Below, piece after piece: positions 1 to 6,740 of a DNA stretch of 64,000 nucleotides. Every line of letters begins with the position of its first letter. Position 1 is the stretch's first letter. This stretch comes from a virus, in the IMG/VR virus record IMGVR_UViG_3300042691_050360, positions 1-64,000 of that record; one strand, given 5' to 3'. The translations under genes were made by a program, and so were the position numbers. The notes below the pieces were generated by a model. The model did no database searches. It saw only the letters and a list, made by a program, of their open reading frames with translations, and had not been told where the DNA came from.

Positions 1-408
1 TCTTTTTACTCTCCCTTCACTACTCCATGTGATTTTACCGCTCCATCTAATAGCAGCTTAAACACAGCAAACTTGAATTGCTCGCAAGTGCCGAGCCCTG
101 TGGCTTATGAGCCAATTCAGGCAAAGGATGGTTGCACGGTGGAGGGTGGTTATTCTTCTCAGAAATTCACTTCGATCCATATGGATATCGAAGATTGTTA
201 CACAATCATCAAACTTGTGTTGAAGGGTGTAGTAGCAAGAGAGAGAACAATTTCGAAAGATTATGTTTTGAAAGATTTCTATGAAAACAAATCTGAAGAT
301 CAGAGGATCTTATCAAGCAGGGAAGAATTAATTCAGCTTGAGTTGAAATTAATTGCTGCTAAAAAGGCAAAACTCACGGCGGAGCTTGCTGAATTAGCAA
401 ATGCCTAA
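1..408 (+). CDS. C-terminal part of an unidentified protein (start is upstream of the window)
   Basis: The frame is open from base 1 with no stop before 408, so this is the 3' part of a longer gene; the TTG at 73 is probably only an internal codon. The 135 visible residues show no motif I recognise. The first part is rich in Ser, Thr and Pro with four cysteines. The last 40 residues are a charged Leu/Lys/Glu/Ala helix that could form a coiled coil. A strong terminator follows 3 nt after the stop, so this gene ends a transcription unit. Function unknown. Confidence 0.6.
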   Translation, partial: SFYSPFTTPCDFTAPSNSSLNTANLNCSQVPSPVAYEPIQAKDGCTVEGGYSSQKFTSIHMDIEDCYTIIKLVLKGVVARERTISKDYVLKDFYENKSEDQRILSSREELIQLELKLIAAKKAKLTAELAELANA

Positions 409-410
409 TA

Positions 411-446
411 AAAATTGGGTGAATCCGGAACAATTCACCCAATTTT
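411..446 (+). terminator. Rho-independent terminator
   Basis: A perfect 14-bp stem (411-424 with 433-446) encloses an 8-nt loop, and the right arm ends in TTTT. It lies directly after the stop codon at 408 and just before the tRNA promoter, so it insulates the tRNA genes from the upstream unit. The A-run on the left arm means it may also work on the minus strand. Confidence 0.85.
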
Positions 447-450
447 CTCG

Positions 451-456
451 TATAAT
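451..456 (+). promoter_or_regulatory. -10-like box of the tRNA unit
   Basis: TATAAT preceded by G, with 6 nt to base 463, which is position 2 of the first tRNA. If transcription starts about 7 nt downstream of the box, the primary transcript begins at the tRNA 5' end. It is the same geometry as the protein-gene boxes elsewhere in the window. Confidence 0.55.
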
Positions 457-461
457 ATAAT

Positions 462-533
462 TACGGGGTGGAGCAGTGGTAGCTTGCCTGGCTCATAACC
501 AGGAGGTCGAAGGTTCGAGCCCTTCCCCCGTAC
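462..533 (+). tRNA. tRNA with CAT anticodon (elongator Met, or Ile2 if lysidine-modified)
   Basis: Full cloverleaf: acceptor stem 462-468 with 526-532 (7 bp), D arm 471-485 with one G-T pair, anticodon stem 487-491 with 499-503, anticodon CAT at 494-496, T stem 509-513 with 521-525. The 1:72 pair is T-A and the anticodon stem lacks the GGG/CCC of initiators, so it is not an initiator. The discriminator base would be C533, which is unusual, and no 3' CCA is encoded, so maturation needs a CCA-adding enzyme. Met versus Ile2 cannot be settled by eye. Confidence 0.85.
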
Positions 534-539
534 TTGCTC

Positions 540-616
540 GCTCTGTTCGTCTAGCGGTTCAGGATGTCGCCTTTTCACGGCGAAGATCGCGGGTTCGAAT
601 CCCGCACAGAGTACCA
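540..616 (+). tRNA. tRNA-Glu (TTC)
   Basis: Cloverleaf with acceptor stem 540-546 paired to 606-612 (including one G-T pair), a Glu-type D arm starting GTCTAG, anticodon stem 567-571 with 579-583 and anticodon TTC at 574-576. The T arm has the usual GTTCGAATC core. Discriminator A613 and an encoded CCA at 614-616 are present, unlike the neighbouring tRNA only 6 nt upstream. The arrangement matches bacterial tRNA-Glu closely. Confidence 0.93.
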
Positions 617-636
617 TTTTTTCAAAGAAATAATTG

Positions 637-642
637 TATAAA
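637..642 (+). promoter_or_regulatory. -10-like box, 6 nt before ATG 649
   Basis: TATAAA preceded by G and separated by 6 nt from ATG 649. This fixed spacing supports ATG 649, rather than TTG 634, as the start of the next gene. Confidence 0.5.
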
Positions 643-648
643 ACAATT

Positions 649-1167
649 ATGTATGATTTAGCTTCTAAGGTTTTAATGGTAGATCATGTGGATGGTCTTC
701 TTCCACGATATGAAGTAGATCCCAGCTCGATTTCTCTTATTTTTTACCCACGGCGTCCGTCTCACATCGAAAAACATTTTTACAATCTGGACATATTAGT
801 GCCCACAACAGAAGATGATATTAATTGGGATTATGAATTAATTCAGATGTTAATTCAAAGTGTAGATGAATCTGACACAATCAGAAACATAAGTGCAGAA
901 AGTTTAGACGATCACTTTGCTTGGTTAGATGCAGCTTCTTTTTTTGAAGAAAATGAACTTATTTGCACACAAGTGGTAGTTCATCCATCTCGTGCCGTGG
1001 AAATGCCACTTCTTGATGTACACGAGTCAGAGCTTTGCCCCGAAAACAAAGCTTTTTTCCTACCTCCGCCACAATTCCTGGGTGTTTTAGCCACAAGAAA
1101 CAATAAAACAGAATTTGGAATGAGTATTTTAAATTCAAATTTTGTTGTTTGCTTTAATTTCGAATGA
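649..1167 (+). CDS. Hypothetical protein, 172 aa
   Basis: Unrecognised protein. I choose ATG 649 over the in-frame TTG 634 because the former sits 6 nt behind a TATAAA box. The sequence is acidic in its middle and ends in a compact, hydrophobic segment (about residues 140-172) starting with a Pro-Pro-Pro-Gln stretch and finishing on alternating hydrophobic residues that look like beta strands. Its stop overlaps the start of the next gene by 4 nt (ATGA), so the two are probably translationally coupled. No function can be assigned. Confidence 0.6.
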   Translation: MYDLASKVLMVDHVDGLLPRYEVDPSSISLIFYPRRPSHIEKHFYNLDILVPTTEDDINWDYELIQMLIQSVDESDTIRNISAESLDDHFAWLDAASFFEENELICTQVVVHPSRAVEMPLLDVHESELCPENKAFFLPPPQFLGVLATRNNKTEFGMSILNSNFVVCFNFE

Positions 1168-1430
1168 ACGATTCCTCACACGATCTGATACAATCTCTTA
1201 TAATGCTGAAAGAGCTTGTTGAGGAAGAGTTCAAAGATAAGATTCTCATTTGGAAGCTTTATAAAGTGTATGCAGATGCGGTGAGAGATTATTTATCTCA
1301 TGGAGGGGTAAAGATTTCAGATCTTGATTTATTCACACAATCTGAATTTCATGGTTCCCTTATTGACCTAACCGCCTGCACTTCTTATTGTGTTGGGGAG
1401 AAGGGTTTATACCCTTTGATTAGAGCATGA
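1164..1430 (+). CDS. Hypothetical protein, 88 aa
   Basis: Small, mostly helical protein with no motif I recognise. It overlaps the upstream gene and the downstream glycosyltransferase gene by 4 nt each (ATGA on both sides), which is strong support for it being a real, co-translated gene. It contains one copy of the octamer ACAATCTG (1337-1344) that is over-represented in this window. Confidence 0.6.
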   Translation: MNDSSHDLIQSLIMLKELVEEEFKDKILIWKLYKVYADAVRDYLSHGGVKISDLDLFTQSEFHGSLIDLTACTSYCVGEKGLYPLIRA

Positions 1431-2434
1431 GGTTACATTGGAGTGTTTATAACAGTGGCATGTCTAATCAGATTATGTCTATTCAAGTGGGCATGATTTT
1501 GTCTTTAATTTCAAAGCGAAGATTGGTTTTACATTTAGATCATCCTTTAGCTTTTTCAGATTGTGGTTTATTTGTTAATGATTTGTTTGATATAGATGCA
1601 GATATAGTTTCTGGTTCTATAGTTGATATGGATTTATTCCCTTCTGATTTTGGTGTGTGTTATTACTCATCAGAGAAGCCGAATGATAGTTTCGCTCTTG
1701 GCCGGGAGTGTGTGAATATTTTGGATTACAATTCAAGTGATATTGGTGGTAATTCGCCTAACACATTGGGTTATTATTCATTTAAGATTTTGTTTGATAA
1801 TAAATCAGATTATGTACACAATCTTTCACGCAATCTTCGCCCCAAGGAGAGATATTCAATTTTGGCCCGTGATATTTACAGAGAGATAGGATGCAACAAT
1901 TCGATACATGTGAGAAGGGGAGATTTTTGCAAGATTGATTTTTTTGCTGAGAATTTCACATCATCTTTTGATAAATCTGAAAGCATAATATACAACAATT
2001 TCTATCACTATCCAATTTTAGTTCACACCAATGAAGAAGATGAACAATATTTCACATGTGAAAATCAGATGATATTTATTGATAAGATCATTAAGGAAAG
2101 AAATCCCGAGTTAGATAGTGTGGAGGTGGGTTTAGTGTCTATGCTAATTGCAACAATGTCAGATAATTTCATTGGCAGTTTAGGATCTACATTCACGGGT
2201 TTAATTCATCAGTCAAGAAAGATAAACAATCCTTCTGAGAAATTCAAATATTTATTTTCTGAGAAAACTATTTTAAACAGATTGGGTGAGGAGATTAGAG
2301 TAAATGGTCAATACACTTGGAATCAATTAAAATTAAGACATTGGTCTGATTGTAATTGGCAGCGAGAATTCCCCGAGTGTTATGACACCCACACATCTTT
2401 ATTCAATGCTCAAGAATTATTTGATCTGAGCTGA
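1427..2434 (+). CDS. Fucosyltransferase-like glycosyltransferase
   Basis: The 335-aa protein has the layout of alpha-1,2-fucosyltransferase-type (GT-B) enzymes. An N-terminal SNQIMSIQVG segment resembles the GNQxFQY motif of that family. The donor-binding motif HVRRGDF lies near residue 160, matching the HxRRxD signature. A GSLGSTFTGL segment near residue 249 matches the conserved Ser-rich motif that closes the nucleotide-sugar pocket. Such a phage enzyme would decorate host surface glycans or phage structural proteins. Start ATG 1427 overlaps the upstream stop. The exact donor and acceptor cannot be told; the fold assignment is fairly secure. Confidence 0.65.
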   Translation: MRLHWSVYNSGMSNQIMSIQVGMILSLISKRRLVLHLDHPLAFSDCGLFVNDLFDIDADIVSGSIVDMDLFPSDFGVCYYSSEKPNDSFALGRECVNILDYNSSDIGGNSPNTLGYYSFKILFDNKSDYVHNLSRNLRPKERYSILARDIYREIGCNNSIHVRRGDFCKIDFFAENFTSSFDKSESIIYNNFYHYPILVHTNEEDEQYFTCENQMIFIDKIIKERNPELDSVEVGLVSMLIATMSDNFIGSLGSTFTGLIHQSRKINNPSEKFKYLFSEKTILNRLGEEIRVNGQYTWNQLKLRHWSDCNWQREFPECYDTHTSLFNAQELFDLS

Positions 2435-2578
2435 ATGGATATTTTCCATTTTCTTTTCCAGATTGTTTATGAATATATCAGCTTTGCCGATATATTCTGT
2501 TAGATTGTGTTTTTCTTTCTTTTTCGCCAGGTACACTGCGGTTCCAATTAAAACAAGGAACATAATTTTGTATTTCAT
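2417..2578 (-). CDS. Possible small membrane protein, 53 aa
   Basis: This minus-strand frame begins at ATG 2578 and ends at TAA 2419-2417. Residues 3-18 are a hydrophobic segment (MFLVLIGTAVYLA core) followed by a Lys-rich stretch and a charged helix, so it would be a single-pass membrane protein with its tail outside the bilayer. It fills the otherwise empty 180 nt between two plus-strand genes and overlaps the 3' end of the glycosyltransferase gene by 18 nt antisense. No clear ribosome site is visible, so it may be spurious. Confidence 0.4.
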   Translation of the reverse strand: MKYKIMFLVLIGTAVYLAKKKEKHNLTEYIGKADIFINNLEKKMENIHSAQIK

Positions 2579-2612
2579 GAGATGCTTTTACAATTTTTTT
2601 CGTATATATTGT

Positions 2613-3230
2613 ATGGCTAAATTAAGATTATATGGAGATATTCATGCTGATGGCAAAGTAATCAACGACATGATTCAATCTTGCCATCTTTTTGATTTAA
2701 CCATTCAGATTGGAGATTATGGTGCCGGCTTCGGAGCCGAGCGTTATCTTGATTCTGCCGATAGTGAAAAACTCAAGGTATTACATGGCAATCATGATAA
2801 TCCTCAGATTTTGAATAAATACCCACATGATCTTGGTAGATTTGGTGTGTATGAATTTGCTGGTAAAAAGATTTTCTTTGTTGCTGGTGCTTGGTCTATC
2901 GACTATGCCCATCGCACCCCAGGACTCAGCTGGTGGGCCGATGAAGAACTTTCATATAAGGAAGCAGAAGATTGTCTTGTGTTATGGGAGCAGGTATGCG
3001 GCGAGATTGATTTAGTAATTTCTCACGATGGCCCTCCAAATTTCACTCAATTAATCAAAGGCATTTTCCCCAAGGAAACTCATACAGGAAGATTGCTTTG
3101 GGAGATGTGGAAGATTCATGAGCCGCCATTATGGAGAATTGGTCATTGGCACAAGTCTTTCTCTAAACAGATTGGCAACACACATTTCAAGTGTTTAGAT
3201 ATCAATCAGCAAGAGGTGCTGGAATGGTAA
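2613..3230 (+). CDS. Metallophosphoesterase
   Basis: Calcineurin-like phosphoesterase of about 205 aa. The two-metal motifs are all present in order: GDIH (residues 8-11), a GD near 41, GNHD near 59-62, SHDGPP near 136 and GHWH near 176. The frame stays open upstream to 2463, but that part looks non-coding on this strand, and ATG 2613 follows a CGTATATATT box directly, so I start there. Such enzymes hydrolyse phosphomono- or diesters on nucleotides, proteins or nucleic acid ends; the substrate cannot be inferred. It is convergent with the CCA enzyme gene, with the two stops adjacent. Confidence 0.8.
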   Translation: MAKLRLYGDIHADGKVINDMIQSCHLFDLTIQIGDYGAGFGAERYLDSADSEKLKVLHGNHDNPQILNKYPHDLGRFGVYEFAGKKIFFVAGAWSIDYAHRTPGLSWWADEELSYKEAEDCLVLWEQVCGEIDLVISHDGPPNFTQLIKGIFPKETHTGRLLWEMWKIHEPPLWRIGHWHKSFSKQIGNTHFKCLDINQQEVLEW

Positions 3231-5507
3231 TCACTGTTGTTTGAGCCATTCCAGGGCTTGTTCTTTCGTGCTGAATGTCCCCATTCTCTGTGCTCTCCAC
3301 GCTTCATCTAGCATGAGTTTCACAGATGGCCCGGTCAACCCAAGGACATTCATGATATCATTTCCATTAAGTAATCCAGCCACTTTCTTCATTCTTCGAT
3401 CAAGCCATGCAAGGGCAGATTCTCTTGATTGCATATCTGGATCGTGTCTCAAGATTAGGTTTCTGTGTTCTTTAAGGATTTCTCCAACAATCGGCCCACC
3501 TTTATTATCAAGATAGGGCATAATATCTCTGCCTTGTAGAAGATCGGGGTGCTTGCCCTCGTAGACATTGTGTTGTTTTGCCAGATCAGACATCATTCTG
3601 GCTTCTTGTGGCAGTTCTTTATTAAGTGGTGGTCTGCCTGAGTGATCCGCTTCTATTAGAAGCTCAAGCATTCTAATATTTGCTGGATGTATTTTCTCTG
3701 CAAGTGATTTAACAAAGGCTTCTTGTTTTGGTGTATTAGAATGATGAATATGGCTCAGATGGAATTGCACTAGCGGCACCACTTTATCAATGATGTGTTT
3801 TGGGGCTCCTATTGACTGTAGGAAGGCTTTAGCCTTCTTTCCGCCCTTGTCCTCATGCCCATGAGATGTAATCCTGTCTATGCCTTTTTTATTTATTACA
3901 TCGGTAGTTTCTGGTTTAGCAAAGTCGTGTGCCAGGGCGGAATAAATCAACACTTCACGGTCTTCAGGGCTAAGATTCTCTCTTGTGGCAATATTTGCCG
4001 CTTCGTTCATTACATAGGCTGTATGAGTGGCAACATCACCTAGCTCAACAAGGAGATATATGTGCTTATCAGCAATACCATTGTTATGAGTATCAACATC
4101 ACCTATACCACGAAGATAGAAGTAAAAGATTACGTTATTATCAACGATAGAGAATTTAGGGTCAATTACGCCGGGGGATATGCTAAGATTTCCGTACCCG
4201 GAAGAACCCCTGGGAGCATTTTCTTGCATAGATACATCATGGAGATTCATTTGGGAAGAATCTTGAGCACTAGCGAGCATGTTCATCACATAGACGGCGA
4301 CAGACTTAATAATTCCTTGGATAATTTGGTTGTTCTCGATGGCAGAGCCCATAATTCTGAGCACACTAGGCTTAGGAATCTTAAACATGATCCCAATAAT
4401 TTTGTCTGCTTGTTGTGCGGAGGTTCTAATTTGCCGCACAAAGCTTTTGGATGGTGTGATAAATGCTGGAGGAAAAACCAATGGAGAAAACATAAGGTCA
4501 CTAATCCCTGCACTCTTTGTGGACACCAAATTAATAAAAACAGCCCCAGGCTTGACAGGAAATTGTGTGTGAGCTGTAACATCTCTAGATTTACCGCTTG
4601 CAGGGTTTGCTCCAGAGTTAAGGAGAAGCTCCCTGGACAAAAGATCAATGGGCTTGGATATTGCCACGCCTGCAGTGAAAGAATCAGGAGGCACAATTCT
4701 AACTGACCAGCCTTCGGGATGCCACTCCGAATCCTGAGGAGTATTTTTCAGATCGTGTATTTCAGGGAAGTTTTCAGACCATCCTGTGGTGTAGAGAAAG
4801 TCTAGTGCCTTTCCTGGTTCAATTCCTTTTGTCACGAGTTTTTTAAATTCTTCATACACTCTTTCCTTTGGAAGGTGTTGATATTCTGTTCTTATAGATT
4901 GTGCTAGTTCTGCGGTTTCTGGAGCTAAACTTAAACCAAACCTAGAACCCAAAGATAAAAGTCTAAGCACTCTAAGTGGGTCTTCAGAGAAGGCACTAGA
5001 TGTATGCTTTAATGTTTTATTTTTAATATCTTCAACGCCGTTATAATTATCGATTAAATTATTTGTCAAAGGGTCATATAAAATAGAATTAATAGTTACG
5101 TCTCTTCTACTTGCAGCATCTTTTTCTGAAAGATTTGGATTTGATTTTACAGCAAAATCTTGGTGTTTTTGTCCAGATTTAGATTCAGTTCTGGGTAAAG
5201 AAAAATCATAATCTTCTCCGTCAGCATTTAATTTTATAACACCAAAAGATTTCCCCACCTCAGAAACATCTCCAAATTTTGATAAAATTTCAATAAGTTT
5301 TTCATAAGTCAATCTGAAAACCTCAACATCATAGTCTTTGGGCTTAAAATTTGTTTTATGAATTTGATTGAATAATGAATCTCTAACAATTCCGCCGACT
5401 AAATATCCAGTGCCATTTTGTTTTTGTATTTCTGAAAGTATTTTTTGTAAAACTTCTGGAATCGGTATGTTTAAGCTATTTGATTTCTGAGCAAAATTAT
5501 ACCACAT
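3231..5507 (-). CDS. cca: CCA-adding enzyme (tRNA nucleotidyltransferase), interrupted by an in-frame 672-bp insertion
   Basis: The frame encodes 758 aa. Residues 1-265 are a class II nucleotidyltransferase: VGGIVRD near 37, DYDVEVF near 60, RRDVTINSI near 132 and the DPLRVLR body motif. The last 270 residues carry an HD phosphohydrolase-type domain (ATHTAYVMNEA, ALAHDFAKPE). Residues 266-489 are foreign: they are the antisense reading of an HNH endonuclease gene inserted between WHPEG and DVATHT, exactly at the conserved HD-domain motif. Removing 4039-4710 restores HPEGDVATHT in frame and gives a normal-looking 534-aa enzyme. The enzyme would add or repair the 3' CCA of tRNAs, which the phage CAT tRNA lacks. 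Whether the inserted form is active is unknown. A TATTTA box lies 6 nt upstream of ATG 5507. Confidence 0.8.
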   Translation of the reverse strand: MWYNFAQKSNSLNIPIPEVLQKILSEIQKQNGTGYLVGGIVRDSLFNQIHKTNFKPKDYDVEVFRLTYEKLIEILSKFGDVSEVGKSFGVIKLNADGEDYDFSLPRTESKSGQKHQDFAVKSNPNLSEKDAASRRDVTINSILYDPLTNNLIDNYNGVEDIKNKTLKHTSSAFSEDPLRVLRLLSLGSRFGLSLAPETAELAQSIRTEYQHLPKERVYEEFKKLVTKGIEPGKALDFLYTTGWSENFPEIHDLKNTPQDSEWHPEGWSVRIVPPDSFTAGVAISKPIDLLSRELLLNSGANPASGKSRDVTAHTQFPVKPGAVFINLVSTKSAGISDLMFSPLVFPPAFITPSKSFVRQIRTSAQQADKIIGIMFKIPKPSVLRIMGSAIENNQIIQGIIKSVAVYVMNMLASAQDSSQMNLHDVSMQENAPRGSSGYGNLSISPGVIDPKFSIVDNNVIFYFYLRGIGDVDTHNNGIADKHIYLLVELGDVATHTAYVMNEAANIATRENLSPEDREVLIYSALAHDFAKPETTDVINKKGIDRITSHGHEDKGGKKAKAFLQSIGAPKHIIDKVVPLVQFHLSHIHHSNTPKQEAFVKSLAEKIHPANIRMLELLIEADHSGRPPLNKELPQEARMMSDLAKQHNVYEGKHPDLLQGRDIMPYLDNKGGPIVGEILKEHRNLILRHDPDMQSRESALAWLDRRMKKVAGLLNGNDIMNVLGLTGPSVKLMLDEAWRAQRMGTFSTKEQALEWLKQQ
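4021..4042. repeat. Copy 1 of a short direct repeat flanking the HNH insertion
   Basis: This stretch encodes DVATHT of the CCA enzyme on the minus strand. A near-identical copy lies 63 bp away at 4084-4105; apart from two or three bases the 21-nt cores agree. It lies on the edge of the HNH insertion and may mark the homing site. Confidence 0.6.
4062..4706 (+). CDS. HNH homing endonuclease inserted antisense in the CCA enzyme gene
   Basis: The 214-aa protein has an HNH core near residues 60-100 (FLHRYIMEIHLGR, HVHHIDGDRLNN, LDNLVVL), typical of free-standing phage HNH homing enzymes, followed by several Cys-rich zinc-ribbon-like units (CLLCGG, CDKC, CTLCGH, CVSC, CRVC, CHAC). It should nick or cut DNA at the HD motif of an uninterrupted cca allele. 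GTG 4062 is chosen because AAGGAG lies 6-7 nt upstream; ATG 4086 is the alternative. Its 18 Leu and 15 Ser codons include no TTA, CTA or TCA, which is exactly what keeps the antisense cca frame free of stops. Confidence 0.85.
   Translation: MLISNTIVMSINITYTTKIEVKDYVIINDREFRVNYAGGYAKISVPGRTPGSIFLHRYIMEIHLGRILSTSEHVHHIDGDRLNNSLDNLVVLDGRAHNSEHTRLRNLKHDPNNFVCLLCGGSNLPHKAFGWCDKCWRKNQWRKHKVTNPCTLCGHQINKNSPRLDRKLCVSCNISRFTACRVCSRVKEKLPGQKINGLGYCHACSERIRRHNSN
4084..4105. repeat. Copy 2 of the short direct repeat, inside the HNH insertion
   Basis: Near-identical to 4021-4042 with a 63-bp offset. On the plus strand it encodes the residues around the second possible start of the HNH protein (ATG 4086); on the minus strand it gives a second GDVDTH in the CCA frame just before the genuine GDVATH. 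Confidence 0.6.
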
Positions 5508-5513
5508 ATTATA

Positions 5514-5519
5514 TAAATA
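5514..5519 (-). promoter_or_regulatory. -10-like box, 6 nt before cca
   Basis: On the minus strand TATTTA preceded by G, then 6 nt, then ATG 5507. It is a weaker match to the TATAAT-type consensus but has the same spacing as the other boxes. Confidence 0.4.
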
Positions 5520-5571
5520 CGATATTATTAAAAAAAATCCTTATATTACAGGTACCATTAAGGGCACTTCG

Positions 5572-5577
5572 TAAATA
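5572..5577 (+). promoter_or_regulatory. -10-like box, 6 nt before GTG 5584
   Basis: TAAATA preceded by G, 6 nt upstream of the GTG start. No Shine-Dalgarno site fits in this space, suggesting a leaderless message. Confidence 0.45.
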
Positions 5578-5583
5578 TAATTA

Positions 5584-6678
5584 GTGAAGCAATTTAATTT
5601 CAAAGAAAGAGCTATATTAATTCATGGAGAAAAATACAATTATGACAAAGTTGACTACAAAGACACCATAACTCATATAGAAATCATATGCCCTATTCAT
5701 GGCTCGTTTTTACAAAAACCAAAAAGACATATTAAAGGTAGTGGTTGTCCAAAATGTGGTGGAACTAATAAACTAACACAATCTGACTTTATTGAAAGAT
5801 CTCAAAAAATTCATAAAAATAAATATGATTATAGTCTTTCTGTTTATGAAAATTATGAACATAAAGTTATCATCATTTGCCCGACGCACGGTGAATTTAC
5901 GCAGTCGCCACACATGCATCTTTCTGGACAGGGTTGCCCAAGGTGTGGCGGAACTAATAAACTAACACAGTCTGAATTTATTGAAAGATCTCAAAAAATT
6001 CATAACGATAAATATGATTATAGTCTTTCTGTTTATAAAAATTATGAAGAAAAAGTAATAATTGTTTGCAAAATGCATGGACAGTTTTTACAAACCCCGC
6101 ATATGCACCTATATGGAAATGGATGCCCCGCCTGCCGTGAAAATATTAAAAGAAGTTTAGAAGATTTTATTAAAATATCAAACAATGTGCACAATTTTAA
6201 ATACAATTATGACAAAACAATATATATAAATGACAGAACGGAGGTTATAATAACTTGCCCCAAGCATGGTGACTTTAATTCAGCTCCAAATAATCATATT
6301 TTTGGGGCAACAGGTTGCTATAAATGTAAATCTTCCAAGGGCGAAGAGCTCATTAGAAGATATTTAACTGAACAAAACATTCAGTTCGAAGAACAGAAAA
6401 GATTTTCTGACTGTGTAAATAAAAGATGTCTCCCGTTTGATTTTTTTATCCCTTGTAAAAATATTTTAATAGAATTTCAGGGCTACCAACATTTTAATGT
6501 AGTAAAAAGGTCAAAAACAATGGACGATAATGTATTAAAATTAAATCTTGAAAAAATACAACAAAATGACAAAATTAAAAAAGAGTGGTGTAAAAATAAC
6601 AATATTAAATTAATAGAAATAAGCTATTTAGAAAAAAAAGATATTAATGAAATATTGAAAAATCACTTGTTGGCTTAA
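5584..6678 (+). CDS. DUF723-repeat / EDxHD-type (Vsr-like) homing endonuclease
   Basis: The 364-aa protein has four consecutive ~60-aa repeats (about residues 5-60, 68-123, 131-186, 191-247), each with an IxCPxHGxF segment and a GCPxCGG-type Cys pair, matching DUF723-like zinc-ribbon DNA-binding repeats. The C-terminal domain (about 250-364) carries GEELIRRYL, PFDFFIP and ILIEFQGYQHF, the layout of Vsr/EDxHD nucleases used by mobile endonucleases. Repeats 2 and 3 are almost identical in DNA, so the array expanded recently. It lies divergent from the CCA gene, a region evidently attractive to homing enzymes. Codons are very A+T rich compared with neighbours. Confidence 0.75.
   Translation: MKQFNFKERAILIHGEKYNYDKVDYKDTITHIEIICPIHGSFLQKPKRHIKGSGCPKCGGTNKLTQSDFIERSQKIHKNKYDYSLSVYENYEHKVIIICPTHGEFTQSPHMHLSGQGCPRCGGTNKLTQSEFIERSQKIHNDKYDYSLSVYKNYEEKVIIVCKMHGQFLQTPHMHLYGNGCPACRENIKRSLEDFIKISNNVHNFKYNYDKTIYINDRTEVIITCPKHGDFNSAPNNHIFGATGCYKCKSSKGEELIRRYLTEQNIQFEEQKRFSDCVNKRCLPFDFFIPCKNILIEFQGYQHFNVVKRSKTMDDNVLKLNLEKIQQNDKIKKEWCKNNNIKLIEISYLEKKDINEILKNHLLA
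5758..5869 (+). repeat. Copy A of a 189-bp-period tandem repeat
   Basis: Encodes the start of the second zinc-ribbon repeat of the endonuclease. It is nearly identical to 5947-6058, offset by 189 bp, with only a handful of changes. Confidence 0.85.
5947..6058 (+). repeat. Copy B of a 189-bp-period tandem repeat
   Basis: Encodes the start of the third zinc-ribbon repeat. The high nucleotide identity with 5758-5869 points to recent tandem duplication or gene conversion. Confidence 0.85.
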
Positions 6679-6740
6679 CCACACAATCTTATATTAGCTG
6701 AATTTCAGATGAAAACCTATGGAAATAAGCGGGCGAAATT

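Larger units (their letters stand above)
4039..4710 (+). mobile_element. Compact homing-endonuclease insertion in cca
   Basis: The 672-bp segment is what must be removed to restore the conserved HPEG-DVATHT sequence of the CCA enzyme. It holds almost nothing but the HNH gene (4062-4706): 23 nt in front, including an AAGGAG site, and 4 nt behind. That leaves no room for a group I intron core, and the ends show no intein splice residues. Its length is divisible by three and the minus frame is open throughout, so the host frame is maintained across it. Confidence 0.7.

Noticed and set aside
462-533. Initiator tRNA-Met
   Set aside because: Base pair 1:72 is intact and the three G-C pairs typical of initiator anticodon stems are absent.
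4039-4710. Group I intron or intein in the CCA-enzyme gene
   Set aside because: The insert is 672 bp and the HNH frame occupies 645 bp, leaving no space for an intron core; the junction residues lack the Cys/Ser start and His-Asn end of inteins.
5758-6058. CRISPR-like array or other non-coding repeats
   Set aside because: The two near-identical units are in frame within a coding region, and translate to zinc-ribbon repeats; there are no short palindromic repeats with unique spacers in the window.
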